DNA of 64,000 nt from Rhinopomastus cyanomelas (Eukaryota; Chordata; Aves; Bucerotiformes; Rhinopomastidae). Positions within the stretch are counted from its first letter, which is position 1. Each line of letters begins with the position of its first letter. The position numbers and the translations under genes are program-made. The stretch lies in contig VXBP01004033.1 of assembly GCA_013400115.1 (NCBI GenBank), positions 124,001-188,000 of the forward strand, written 5' to 3'. Under the pieces are notes generated by a model. It was not told the origin of the DNA. It ran no database searches and saw nothing but the letters and a program-made list of their open reading frames with translations. Of this stretch, positions 11,535 to 22,286 are shown piece after piece.

Positions 11535-11784
11535 NNNNNNNNNNNNNNNNNNNNNNNNNNNNNNNNNNNNNNNNNNNNNNNNNNNNNNNNNNNNNNNNNN
11601 NNNNNNNNNNNNNNNNNNNNNNNNNNNNNNNNNNNNNNNNNNNNNNNNNNNNNNNNNNNNNNNNNNNNNNNNNNNNNNNNNNNNNNNNNNNNNNNNNNNN
11701 NNNNNNNNNNNNNNNNNNNNNNNNNNNNNNNNNNNNNNNNNNNNNNNNNNNNNNNNNNNNNNNNNNNNNNNNNNNNNNNNNNNN
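11535..11784. other. Assembly gap (250 Ns)
   Basis: A run of exactly 250 undetermined bases. The flanks are homologous to each other, so the true distance may be negative (an overlap) rather than 250. Confidence 0.99.
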
Positions 11785-11956
11785 GTTTGATACTGAAAGG
11801 TCTCTTCCAAACCAAAGAGATTCTGTGATGGTTTGCCTTTTACTGTTGTGTTACAGAACCACAGACTGGTCATGTTTGTCATCATTGCCCCTCGTCCTGT
11901 CACTGGGCACCACTGAAGACAGCTCTTTTTCTAGAGGACTTTTTAAAAGGGACTCT

Positions 11957-12203
11957 AGTCATAGGACAAGAGGGGTGGCTTCAAGCTAAAAGAGGGGAGA
12001 CTTAAGTTGGCTACTAGGAGGAAATTCCTCCCTGTGAGGGTGCTGAGGCACTGGAACAGACTGTCCAGGAGGCTGTGGCAGCTCCATCCCTGGAAGTGTT
12101 CAAGGCCAGGCTGGATGGGGCTCTGGGTAACCAGGTCTTGTGAGAGGTGTTGGGACCATGTAATGTCTGAAGGGTCTTCCAACCTGAAGCTTTCTATGAT
12201 TCC
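11957..12203 (+). mobile_element. CR1 3' end (duplicate of 10671-10917)
   Basis: Base-for-base the same fragment as the copy 1286 bases to the left. It should not be counted as an independent insertion. Confidence 0.9.
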
Positions 12204-12627
12204 ACATCGTGCACAGTTCTACCTCCAAGGGTGCACTTGATAGACAGGGCCATGCAGAAGACTTCTAGATTGGAGCTGATGATGTGACATTGGGGTGGGA
12301 TTGCTCTTTCTAAAATGCTGCTTGGAACTAATGCAGATGTTTAAAGTCCTAGCTGGACGTTCCTAGGGTAGACCATGGCATTGCAAAATTACTGTTTCTA
12401 GAATGGTGTTAAGGAGGTTGTTGTTGTTCTTTGAAGCATCTTTTATTTTATATGATGCAGAGTGTTGTCTTTGGCTTCCTGGTATTTCTATCTGTAGGGC
12501 ATCCTGGGATTGTAATTCCATTCTTGGGAGGAACAGAATTCAACCCTCTCACAAATATGGAAGAATTATTTTTGCAGGTCATTAGCACATCAGAGTTTCC
12601 TGAAGTGGCAATTCAAGAGAAAAATTG

Positions 12628-12788
12628 TTTTGGAAAATGGAAAGGGAAGGAGAAAGGAGGAAGTGGAACAGGGAGAGGAGAGAGGGGAAAGAGGGAAGGA
12701 GAAAGGGGAAAGGAAAAGAGAAAGGGGAATGGAAAAGAGAAAGGGGAAAGGAAAGAAGAAAGGGGAAAGGAAAGGAGAAAGGGAAAAT
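12628..12788 (+). repeat. GA-rich minisatellite-like tract (right copy)
   Basis: The same starting sequence as the left tract, but with a different number and order of units (for example GGGGAATGGAAAAGAGAAAG). It is fully bridged here, so one allele of about 160 bases is resolved. Confidence 0.92.
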
Positions 12789-13977
12789 GTCACCCTTGAT
12801 TTAAAGGAGGTTACTTGTGAGCTTTACAGCTCAGTTTTTACATTTCAGATTGTGTAGTTACAATAGGTGTGTGACCTCCTCAATACCCGCGTGACCTCAG
12901 CCTAGTCACACTGAGCTTTGTGTGCCAGCGAGGGAAAACGCGTCACCGCCCGTGTCACCCACGCTTTGATCTCTTTGCAGATGCCTTCACAGCAGCATAA
13001 CAGGCAGGTTCCTAAATCTATTTCAAAACAATTTCTGAACATAAATTAAAGACCATCTCTTAAGATGAAAAGAAGAATGCCCAGCTACTTTGTCTAGAAT
13101 AAAGCAGCAAAGAGTGCATTACACTGACGGTACAGGGGCTGTCAGATAATGGTCTTGGCTCTATGAACAGAACTCAAGTCTTGGTCCTCTCACCCCCCCA
13201 AAGAGCAAATATTTCCTGCTTGACAGTGGTCTGGTCCTTGTCTTATTGTTCTTTTTTAATAGTGCATAACCCGTGTTATCTCTGTGCATCAATATCCTCT
13301 AGATAATGGCTGTCGGTGCTTTAAAGGCTTTATAGGTAAACTGTGGCCATTTAATAACTATTTCTTTTACCTCCAGCCTGTCTTCTCCTTTTCATGAGGA
13401 GCCCATAGCGATCCAGCGGTCCAGCCTAGCACTGCTTTGTCTGTGACATGATTGTTACGTTTCCATTTATACTGCAGTCTGCTCTGTGCTATTCAGATCC
13501 AGAAAAAACCCACTGCAGAGACAGGTTTTCTGTTTGTAGAAATGCATTTGATGGCAGGGGGAGGGGGTGTTCTCATAAAGTTCAATTTCTTGATAAAACC
13601 CAATTTCCTTTTCACATCACAGCCACACCGCGACAAAGGAACTGCAGCAGGTGTCTTTCACAGAGAGAACATCATTGTGAGACTTGCTGGCATCCAGCGT
13701 CCTCGGTCTCTCCAGTGCTCCCAGCCAGGAGAAGAGTGGCTAGACCTGGACAGGCTGTTGCCCAGTTGTGGTTAGGGGTGTCCGCGGCAGTGGAAGCAGC
13801 AGCAAACCACACAGGACTCTGGACTGCTGGTCTCTCTCCTGGTCTGCTGTGTTTCTGACACTTCGTGCAGTTTGCTGGGCTACTGAGCTAGGTGCTGCTG
13901 AAGTGCTCTCAGCCTAGAGGTCAACGCTTGCCTCCTGTCGTGTTTCTGGTCCAACTGTCACTGGAGCAGGCATTTGT
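12789..13977. other. Unique sequence, no gene recognised
   Basis: Two overlapping plus-strand frames (107 and 136 codons, 13448-13858) have no domain I know and no obvious splice context. No repeats were seen. Confidence 0.5.
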
Positions 13978-14132
13978 ACCTGGAGGTGGTTAAATCACCA
14001 CCTCTGGAAGACTGCAAAAGGTGTGTAGATATGGTGCTTGAGATGTGGCTTAGCAGTGGGCTTGGCAGCGCTCGGCTAATGGTTGGACTTGGTGATCTTA
14101 AGGTCCTCTTCAGCCTCTGTGATTCTGTGATG
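13978..14132 (+). mobile_element. Old CR1 3' end
   Basis: Contains GGAGGTGGTTAAATCACC, then CTCGGCTAATGGTTGGACTT and GGTGATCTTAAGGTCC, and ends with CTGTGATTCTGTGATG. These match the 3' region of an older CR1 group with many substitutions. Confidence 0.75.
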
Positions 14133-14515
14133 CTCTCTCCATGTGAAGGCAGAGAGGTCACGCTTGCTCATTGTGCTACAGAGCAAATTCCCTGAAGACA
14201 GGGACCTCTGCCACCTCTGCTGAGCAGGTGAGGGCAGAAAGGGTATCGCAGTAGAGCAGAACTGACCATAGCCACACCTTTGGGTTCTCTGAGCAAGAAG
14301 GGAGCTTCCAACAGGCTCTGTCTTACAGCAGGATCCTGCACTTCCTCCTCCACAGTCCTCAGGTCTGGGCTTGTAAAAGGGACAGAAGAGTGAAACAAAT
14401 AGTTAATTATCCCTCTTCCTGTAGCTTTTGCTTCCTAAAGAGGTGCTTACCACATTTTGCTCAGGAGGGCACAGACTGACACCAGAGTGAGACCAGGTGG
14501 GGCTGGCTACCGTGA
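14133..14515. other. Unique spacer
   Basis: Nothing recognised. Confidence 0.5.
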
Positions 14516-15046
14516 CACAGAATCACGGAACATTAGAGACTGGAAGGGATCTCGAAAGATCATCCAGTCCAATCCCCCTGCAACAGCAGGATCACCCAGA
14601 CCAAGTCACACAGGAACACATCCAAGTGGGTCTTGAACATCTCCACAGAAGGAGACTCCACAACCACCATGGGCAGCCTGTTCCAGTATTCCGTCACCCT
14701 CACTGGGAAGAAATTCCTTCTCATATAGATGTGGAACCTCCTGTGTTCCAGCTCACACCCACTGCCCCTTGTCCTATCACTAGATGACACTGAGAAGAGC
14801 CTGGCTCCATCCTCCTGACACCCACCTTTCATGTATTTATAAACATTTATAAACATTAATAACAGTCTCCTCTTCTCTAAGCAAAAGAGACCCAGCTCTC
14901 TCAGCCTTTCCTCATAAGGGAGGTGTTCTGCTTCCCTCATCATCTTCATGGCTCTGCACTGGACCCTCTGCAGCAGTTCGGTGTCCTTCTTGAACTGAGA
15001 GGCCCACAACTGGAAACAGTATTCCAGATGTGGTCTCACCAGACTC
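14516..15046 (-). mobile_element. CR1 retrotransposon, 3' 0.5 kb with open ORF2 C-terminus
   Basis: A young CR1 in minus orientation. The minus-strand frame ending at 14560 keeps the ORF2 tail in order: VRPHLEYCFQLW, QFKKDTELLQRVQCRA, LPYEERLRELGL, EHRRFHIYMRRNFF, YWNRLPMVVVESPS and FKTHLDVFLCDL. The 3' end runs to CACAGAATCACGG on the plus strand. The catalytic RT core is absent, so the element is dead. The frame stays open a further 113 or so codons into upstream flanking sequence (to 15384), where the residues no longer look like CR1. Confidence 0.93.
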
Positions 15047-16592
15047 AGGAGCACGTGAAGGTCTGTGGGACTTCCCCCTCCGCAGTCGACGCGTGGTTTG
15101 GAGCGAACGGCGCCCTGACGCGGACACCATGCCTTCATCACCAGCGTTCGAAGCCTGTGTTGAACCAGAGCAAGCACAAAGGTTTCACTGGAAAGACTGC
15201 CAGTCACGTGCAGCAGCTCTGGTCGATTTCTACCTGAGTTCTGGATCAAAATAAGCAGCAATGTCAGGATTTCCCTTTCCAAAATGCACTTCTTGTTCCA
15301 GGGAAAAGGTTTCCGGCACCCGCTACGGGGAGTTGACCTGTTACAGTGACACAGACAGGATTGCCTTGGCTGGGTGGAGAACACTCATTGCTCCAGCCGT
15401 GTTGGCAGAGGTCTAAAATCTGAGCTGCACCATTTCACAGCTTGATTTCTGGCTCACAAAATGAAATGGGCCACTGTGCCCGTTGCCCTGTCTGTAGCTG
15501 TCCGCATCTTGCTGATAAAGTCTACCAGCCCTGAAAGAGTTGCCATCGGTGCTTTGAAGTCACCTGAAGACAAGGTGCCCTGCTGAGCACGGTGCAGCAG
15601 CAGACAGTAGCTGCTGGATTCTTCCTTGGTAGTGTTTTCCCCCATTTAGTAACCTTTGGTTGCTGCTGTCAGTTGTGCAAAGCTTATAAAACCTGATTTC
15701 CAGCCTCAGCTCGCTGTGCCTACCCTTTGCTATTGTCTGTGTGCTCAGGTAATCGCTCATGCTGACAGAGAACTTCCCGTGTTCTTCCAGGTCAGAGGCC
15801 CTCTAGCCATTACATTAATTCCAACAGTTTAAGGATGAGCAGCAGCAGCAGCAGCAGAAAACACCTTTAGATTCCTTTGACTGTAGAGCCGATCGTCCTG
15901 CAGCTGCGATACCCTCTCTCACAGATTACACCGTGAATTCATGCTGCCTGTGAGCCCAAACTTCCTGAATGTTTCCCGATTCTTCAGACTGCATCCTTGG
16001 CAACAGCTTTGTCCTGAAGCCGGTCACCAGTTACGCTGTCGAAGTATCTGAGGTTGAGGGCGGTGTGTTGAGAAGTGGGTGAAGCTGACACAGTCCTAAC
16101 ACGGTTCTGACACCACTACTACAGCACCGTTTTACCAAAAGGTAGGAAAAAGTCTACTTTTTAATAAATCAATTACTCTCTCAGTCTTCAGCAATACAGA
16201 TGTAGAGAGTTTCAACGTGATCCTAGCCAGTCTGGTTATTTTCCCCCCAGCATCACATCAGAATTGTTACTGAATCACGGGGGATCTTCTCTCTCATCCT
16301 AATTCAGACCTTTGCACAAGTGACTCTTCACCAAAACGGTTTGGTCTCAGTCCTTGCTTTCCCATGTCTGTCTCTCCCAGTTCCAAAAAGCCACGAACCT
16401 CTGAAAGCAATTTAGTGCCATCATGCCAGTGAGAGATTTAACTCTGGACAAATCCCCAGTGAGTTTGTTAATCTGTCACATGGACTTTCCGACGTACAGC
16501 CCGCTCGTTTCTTACTGTCTCAAATAAACACAGTGCTGCTGGCTCCTGATTTAACCATCAAGCTTCACGTTCTCATTTGTGTGTCCCTAGAC
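15047..16592. other. Unique sequence with a short AGC repeat
   Basis: No exon recognised. A run of six AGC units lies at 15838-15857. The 15047-15384 part is open in frame with the adjacent CR1 but has no recognisable protein. Confidence 0.5.
15838..15857 (+). repeat. AGC trinucleotide microsatellite
   Basis: Six consecutive AGC units plus two bases. It is not inside a supported coding frame. Confidence 0.9.
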
Positions 16593-16884
16593 CAGGGGTC
16601 CTCAAACCCCGGCCCATGGGCCGGATACAGCCCCCCAGGGTCTCCAATGCAGCCCGCTGGTATTTACCCCACCCCGCCGGGGGTTGGGGGGCGGCAACCA
16701 GCAGCAGCAGATGACTTCCTGCCAACTGCGTGGCCAGGCTGAGGAGGGCGGCTCCCCCATCTCTCCCTCCCTCCGTCCAGCTCCCAGGCAGGACAAGCCA
16801 GGCAGCACAAACTATAGCCTGGCCCCCGACACTGTCTGAGGGACAGTGAACCAGCCCCCTGTTTAAAAAGTTTGAGGACCCCTG
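16593..16884. mobile_element. Non-autonomous hAT (Charlie-type) DNA transposon, complete
   Basis: The element is 292 bp with perfect 15-bp terminal inverted repeats, CAGGGGTCCTCAAAC at the left and its reverse complement at 16870-16884. It is bordered by 8-bp direct repeats CCCTAGAC (16585-16592) and CCCTAGCC (16885-16892), which match at 7 of 8 positions; 8 bp is the hAT target-site length. A perfect 16-bp palindrome (CCGGCCCATGGGCCGG, 16609-16624) sits just inside the left end, and GTTTAAAAAG just inside the right end. The interior is GC-rich with no transposase frame, so it must have been moved in trans by an autonomous relative. The ends resemble, from memory, Charlie-type hAT families that are patchily distributed among tetrapods. 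I cannot name the family with certainty. Confidence 0.9.
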
Positions 16885-18940
16885 CCCTAGCCTCAATCTT
16901 CTGATAATATTTTCTTAGTTAATTTTCCTGTGTTTAATTTGGGGCTATTAATTTGGTTCATGTGCAACCAGTGTTTTCCTGCAATATTCCACTTCTACAA
17001 GACTAGATCTGCATCAAGGATCTGTGGCTAAGAGGGGCTATGGAACCCAACAGTGAGACGAGCACAGGGTCAACTCAAAAGAAACAGAAGGTGGTACCAA
17101 ACCCAGCTACTTCCTCTTGCCTCCAAACATCCACCAGGCCATTGGCCGTACGCAGAGCTGGCAGAAGAAGAATTCTGTCCAGTTTTGCAGCTGACGGAGC
17201 AGAAGCAAATCACTCCTGCTGGCTGGGTTCATGACCAGTAGACTATCACAACTGTGGCACAAACCCACAATCTCCTGTCCTGAAGAAGAGCTTAGCAGAA
17301 ACACATGCAGTTAATACTTCCTCCCCATTCAATTGGTGGCATCTCTGGTGGGGCTACCTGTCTGAGAAGCTTTTTTTCACTCTCAGCATCTGCCCATCTG
17401 GATTGGTCTGTGCAACTGAGAAGCTCCTGAAATAGCTCTCACATGGGAAAAACTCTTTGTTGAAGGAGACGCCTGAAGGTGGAAGTCTGTGTTTGGGTGA
17501 CTCTGTCAGGCAGATACTCAGAAAGCTCTACAGCCTGTTCAGGGTAAAATTAAGTCTTTTGGTTTAGAGCATGTAAATTTAATTCAACCCAGTTCCAGAT
17601 CAGACCCCCTGTCCCTCCCCATCTACACACGCGTGCGACCTTTTCATCAACTTGCACCAGCCCTGTCCCTTTGGCTAGTTGGAGATTTGCTGTACCCCCT
17701 GAAAACGACCTCTGGACTGGGCTGCACAAACTGCACGTGGAGTGCTCAGACATACAGATTCAGCGTGTAAGTTTGGAGATGTAGAGTACAGCAGGGAGGT
17801 TGCTGCAGCCCCTTGCAGCAGAGAGCCCCTTGTTCATGGCGGGCATGAGTGTGTTCATTACGAGGTCTTTGAAGCCGGTCGAGTAAAGCCAGAGTCACAA
17901 AGAATGTTCCTGCAGCCAGCACTGAAACTTGCAGGAGAGCTTGAGGTCCCATTAACCATTTCCTTTCCCACCATCTACATTCAGAAGACACTTCTTTAAA
18001 AGTAATGAGCATGTTGGGCTGCTGCAGCGGCAGCGTGGTCTGCATTGCAGCCGCTGATTTAACGCATGCGACCTGCCAGCAGCTTCTAGTGAGACACAAA
18101 CCCCATCAAATAAATATTAATCGCTTGTCTCCTCCCATCAATTACTTCAAAGCAATTGGATGTTTTGAGACAAGTACCGAATCGTTATCAAAACGTCTCA
18201 ATCTCTCAGCTCAGACTTTGACGTGGTCTACAGGGGGTTTATTCCTTTAGCCAGAAATATGGCATTGAGGATTCCACTCAGTAACTTCCCACTCGAGCTA
18301 TAGATTTTCTGTCAGGAAAAATAAAATCATGCCTGTATACAGCTACAATTAAAACATATGGCTCTGCTTTGGCATCTGTTCTGCTCTTCTATTTAAAGAC
18401 TTGGGAGCATATAATAAAAGGGGTAGTTCTATGAGTACAGTTTTTCTCAGGGATTTTGCACTGATGTTACTACAGCTTTTCTTTAACAGCTATAAAAAGA
18501 GTTCTTTATTCTTTGGTCTCTGGATCATAGCTCCTTGATGGGAGCTGAGACAACTGAATTAAAAGGCGTTCAATTCTAACGATAAAAAGCTAGATCTGGA
18601 AAACGCATTGAAGTTTGTTGTAGAAATACAGCATAATTAGGGTGAGGCTTTGCACAGCCACAGCTACAATAGGAGACACTTTCTGTCCGTTGAGCTTTCA
18701 AAATCGGAGATGCGTGTTTCCGTTGCGGTAGAGCAAAAAAACCCACAGTGCTGTCCTCAACACCTACCTTGACTGCATTTGGAGAGCAGAGAGGATGCCT
18801 GAAATTTGGACGTGGCTTTTCCTCCCGAGCTGCGTGTTTTACATCCCTGCAAAGTGTGTCAGGTTTAAAATAAATTGGGTTTGCATTTTGATGCCATTTT
18901 CACTTTTAACGTTCCGGCTGCCGAGTTATCAGAACGAGTT
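16885..18940. other. Unique sequence; A/T-rich block at 18.1-18.4 kb
   Basis: No exon recognised. 18090-18370 is A/T-rich with AATAAATATTAATC, CATCAATTAC and CAAAGCAATTGG, possibly regulatory. The other frames (60 to 117 codons) overlap on opposite strands without known domains. Confidence 0.45.
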
Positions 18941-19009
18941 GAGGTTGGACTGGATGATCTTTAAGGTCTTTTCCAACCTCATCCTTACTGTGATACTGTG
19001 ATACTGTGA
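18941..19009 (+). mobile_element. CR1 3' terminus
   Basis: Only the last ~70 bases: GAGGTTGGACTGGATGATCT, AAGGTCTTTTCCAACCTC and the repeated GTGATACTGTGATACTG tail. This tail variant (GATACTGT) is shared with the copy at 40.96-41.19 kb. Confidence 0.9.
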
Positions 19010-19174
19010 GTGTGCCAGCGCTAGGGACACAGACATGGGCAGGATCTTAGCTGTTTGGCAGCACCTTTGCACTCGCTGATCAAGTGCCTTCCGATTACTT
19101 GGACAAACCACAGCAAAGAGTGCAGTTTGTAGGGGGGCTATCAGGATTCACAGAGCAAAGCATGTGCTGGCCTG

Positions 19175-19235
19175 TTCATAGAACCACAGAGCGGTCTCGA
19201 TCGGGACCTTCAAAGATCATCTAGTCTAACCTCTG
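19175..19235 (-). mobile_element. CR1 3' terminus, diverged
   Basis: On the plus strand, TTCATAGAACCACAGAG is followed by GGGACCTTCAAAGATCATCT and AGTCTAACC. This is the reverse of a CR1 tail and is severely truncated. Confidence 0.8.
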
Positions 19236-22129
19236 ATTTGTCTTTTTGAGCATTTTCTTTGCCTGTGTGACCAGTTCAGAAGGTCCATTCCTGGATAAGC
19301 AGGAGGTGCTACCTACGTCGTATTGCCAAGCTCTTCCCTCAGCAGATTTCTAAGTATTTCAGCGAGACTGCCAGTGTCTTTATTCCTTATTTTCCCAGTG
19401 GGGAAGCTGAGCAATTGAGACATGATGAGACCTCACTGAAGATACAGAAGCAAAGCACCAAATACATCCTCCATCTCCTCCGCCTCATCCTTGTCATCTC
19501 CCTATCAGACTCGATAGAGCACGGGGTCTAAATAACAGTGACTGTAGTACTCTTTGTTTTGAGTTTTCTTTTACTCAACCTTTACAACGTTCTCTTCTTT
19601 CTTGCAGCCTTGTTTCAAGCACATTTTAAAATCTGTTTGTATATTGCTCCCGCTGTCCATTACAGCTGATTCAAGGGAAGTTTCCATTACTGTACTGTAT
19701 ACACACACACACACACGTGCACATCCATCTCAATTCCACATTTGAAGATGGTAAGTAATGGTGGGGAGTTTTTTGTGACAACACAGTTTTGGCCCTCAGG
19801 TTCTCAAATCAGCAATGTCACTTTCTGGCTTTTAATTTATGTGTTTTGAGTGTTCCAACCTGACATATTTTGAGCTCAAGACGCACAATGAGTGCTTGAT
19901 CTAAAAATGTAGACTCATTGCTATGACTCAGAGAAGCAGAATTACCATATCATAAATTCGTCGTAATCTGTCTTTCCTAGGGCACCGACAGTTTTTACCG
20001 TCTGCTCGTATCGACTTCTCCCTCTTGGCCAACTCGAGTAGCCAGCTTCTTGAAGCAGCAGGGGTTTTCATTACATTAATGATTAGAGATTACGCGATGG
20101 GTGGAAACACGGGCAACAGACATGTCAAAAGTCTTCCCCTTCCAACTGCTCTTGGATTTCTGTTAAGACTTCTGCCTGTTGCTCTTGCAAAACCTTCACT
20201 CTTTGCCCTTCGTGGATGCACGGAACCCCACTCCCTTGCTGCTCCTCAGCCAAAATCCTCTTTTTTTCTCTCCCGTTTGTGAAAGCTACTCAAGAAGCAG
20301 CTCTGTGTCTTTTACACGCTGCTGCTTTGCAGAGAAGATAGGAAAGTATTTAACTGGGTGCAGATTAAGATCTTAATCACTCCCACCGCTGCTTTTGGCC
20401 TTGCAGACATACATTTTACAGTTGCCATCTTTTGAGAAACAGTGCTGCTTTCAAGCTCAAGGAGTGAGTTACTCTCACCGTGCTGAATGCACCCAGATTT
20501 TAGGCACTTGAAAGGGCAGTCAGTCTTATCAGCTTTGACCTGCCTTCACAGCAAAGCAGTTCTGACCGTGGGTATTTTTAAGGTGGCCCTGGCGGTCAGG
20601 AAGGAATCAAAGTTAGATGCTGGAAGTGGGTGGGAGTTGTAGGACAAAAGGTCATCGTGCAGCTAAAGGAGGAGGATGAAAAGGGAGGATCATGGTGGGA
20701 ATTGCTCCATATTACTTTCCAGGGAAAGGTTACATCTACATGGAAGCTCTCTCACGAAAGGGCCTGGGAAAGAGAGAAAGAGAAGAGAAAAGTAGACATT
20801 GAAAGGCTCAGGAAAGACTCCCAGTTTGAGGCCTGGAGAAGAGGATACTGGTCCCTTGCTATAGCTGAGTCCTTAGCAGGCAAGTGGAAGGAACACAGAA
20901 AGCCTAGGGAAAGGGCTAGAAGCTTGTTTCGTTTAGCCTGCTTTGTCTGCCTAACCTTGCAAGGGTAGGATCTGGCTTTGGACAGAGGACCACAGCCACA
21001 GGAGCTTGTCTAGAGAAGCTGCAGGAAAAGTTGGAGGAAGGTGGAAAGATGGAAGAAATGGTGTCTGAAAAAGATCTTCTTTTTAGCAGGCCAGTTTTGG
21101 GCCCTGAAGAGGTTTGTTAAAGGTTGAATGTGAAAATCTGTTAAATGGCAAAACCTCTCTGTGCCCAGTGCACCTTTGTCATGGTAACTGGGCCCCTCCC
21201 AGCAGATTTCTGTCGTATTCCACCCTTGCTTTTAGCCAGAGGTAAAATGAGAACCACGTGTGGTACCCCGTGGAGCAGATGTTGTGATGCTGGTGAGCAG
21301 GTTTTACTGGGAAGAGTGGCTACAGAAAGAGAACTTTAGGTTTGGATCCAAGCGCAGGTGGGAACCAGCTGTTGGACTTCTGCGAAGGGTTGTGTCAAAC
21401 CAGCTGTTGCGTCGTGAAAGCCAGACGTACGGTTTACCTGAGAACTGGAGAGCAAAGTAAATGCCTTGAGGAGGGAGTTTCTGTTCATATTCCACATCTC
21501 AGCTTCTCATTCCCTACAAATAGCATCATGTTCATTTTAAGAATGAAGAAACTGATAAGTACAGCCAGTAGCTCGTGGTTATTTTGCCACAAGGGGCCAA
21601 TTCCACCACATTATTTTCTTAGTTCCAGCTTCTCTGTTTGGACAGCTACCACGCAGCCTTGCTCCTCACAAAGAAAGAGACTTATCAAGCAAACAGGGTG
21701 AAATTACAGAAGGGCCTTTCTTTTCACTCCTTCTGAAAACAGAAACTGTTCTCACTTGAATCAAATCTTCAAGTTAGTATTCCTTTCTCTCAGTGCTTTT
21801 CCTCAGCACGCCTCTGCGTGCTTGGTGAACCCAGCCTGCCTGTGCCAACATCTGATTCAGGAGGGTGTCTCTCTTCTAGTGTTTTGGGGTGCAGAACAGG
21901 AGGATGTGCCTGGGATGGTGGGAGGGGAGCAGGCCTTGCAGCACCACTTGGCTTCCTGCTGCTTGTAGTCCTAAGCAGGCAGTGTCAATTATTTTACCAT
22001 TCCTTAGTGTTATACACTTAATTATGTGTTGGTAAAACCGAAGAAATACCTTGCTCTTCCTCACACCCCTATATGACATGGCTTTCACCAAGTCTCCTGG
22101 TGAGCCCTTTGCTGAACTCCAGGACCAGA
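19236..22129. other. Unique sequence with an AC microsatellite
   Basis: No exon recognised. The 112-codon plus frame at 20630-20968 is rich in E, K and R because the DNA is purine-rich, and it has no known domain. An AC repeat is at 19701-19716. Confidence 0.5.
19701..19716. repeat. AC dinucleotide microsatellite
   Basis: Eight consecutive AC units, flanked by TGTAT and GTGCAC. Confidence 0.9.
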
Positions 22130-22286
22130 GAAGTGGTAGAAGCTCCATCCCTGGAGACTTTCTAGGTGAGGCTCAATGGGGCTCTGAGCAACCTGATCTA
22201 GTCAAAGATGAGGCCCCCTCACTGCAGAGGGTTAGACTAGATGACATTAGATGTCCCTTCCAGCCCAACACATCCTGTGATTCTGG
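22130..22286 (+). mobile_element. Old CR1 3' end
   Basis: Shows GAAGCTCCATCCCTGGAGAC, GGCTCAATGGGGCTCTGAGC, GGGTTAGACTAGATGACATT and CCCTTCCAGCCCAACACA, ending in CTGTGATTCTGG. The layout is that of CR1, with many substitutions. Confidence 0.82.

Larger units (their letters stand above)
11785..12788 (+). repeat. Right copy of the ~1 kb direct duplication
   Basis: Begins with the first base after the gap and matches 10499 onward at an offset of 1286. It continues through its own purine tract into unique sequence at 12789. It includes duplicates of the CR1 scrap and the CR1 3' end. Confidence 0.9.

Noticed and set aside
11145..11989. Long frames of 148 to 227 codons on both strands across the gap
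   Set aside because: They consist largely of Ns and GA-repeat translation, so they are artefacts.
20630..20968. 112-codon frame rich in E, K and R
   Set aside because: The composition follows from purine-rich DNA. There is no recognisable domain, splice context or conserved motif.
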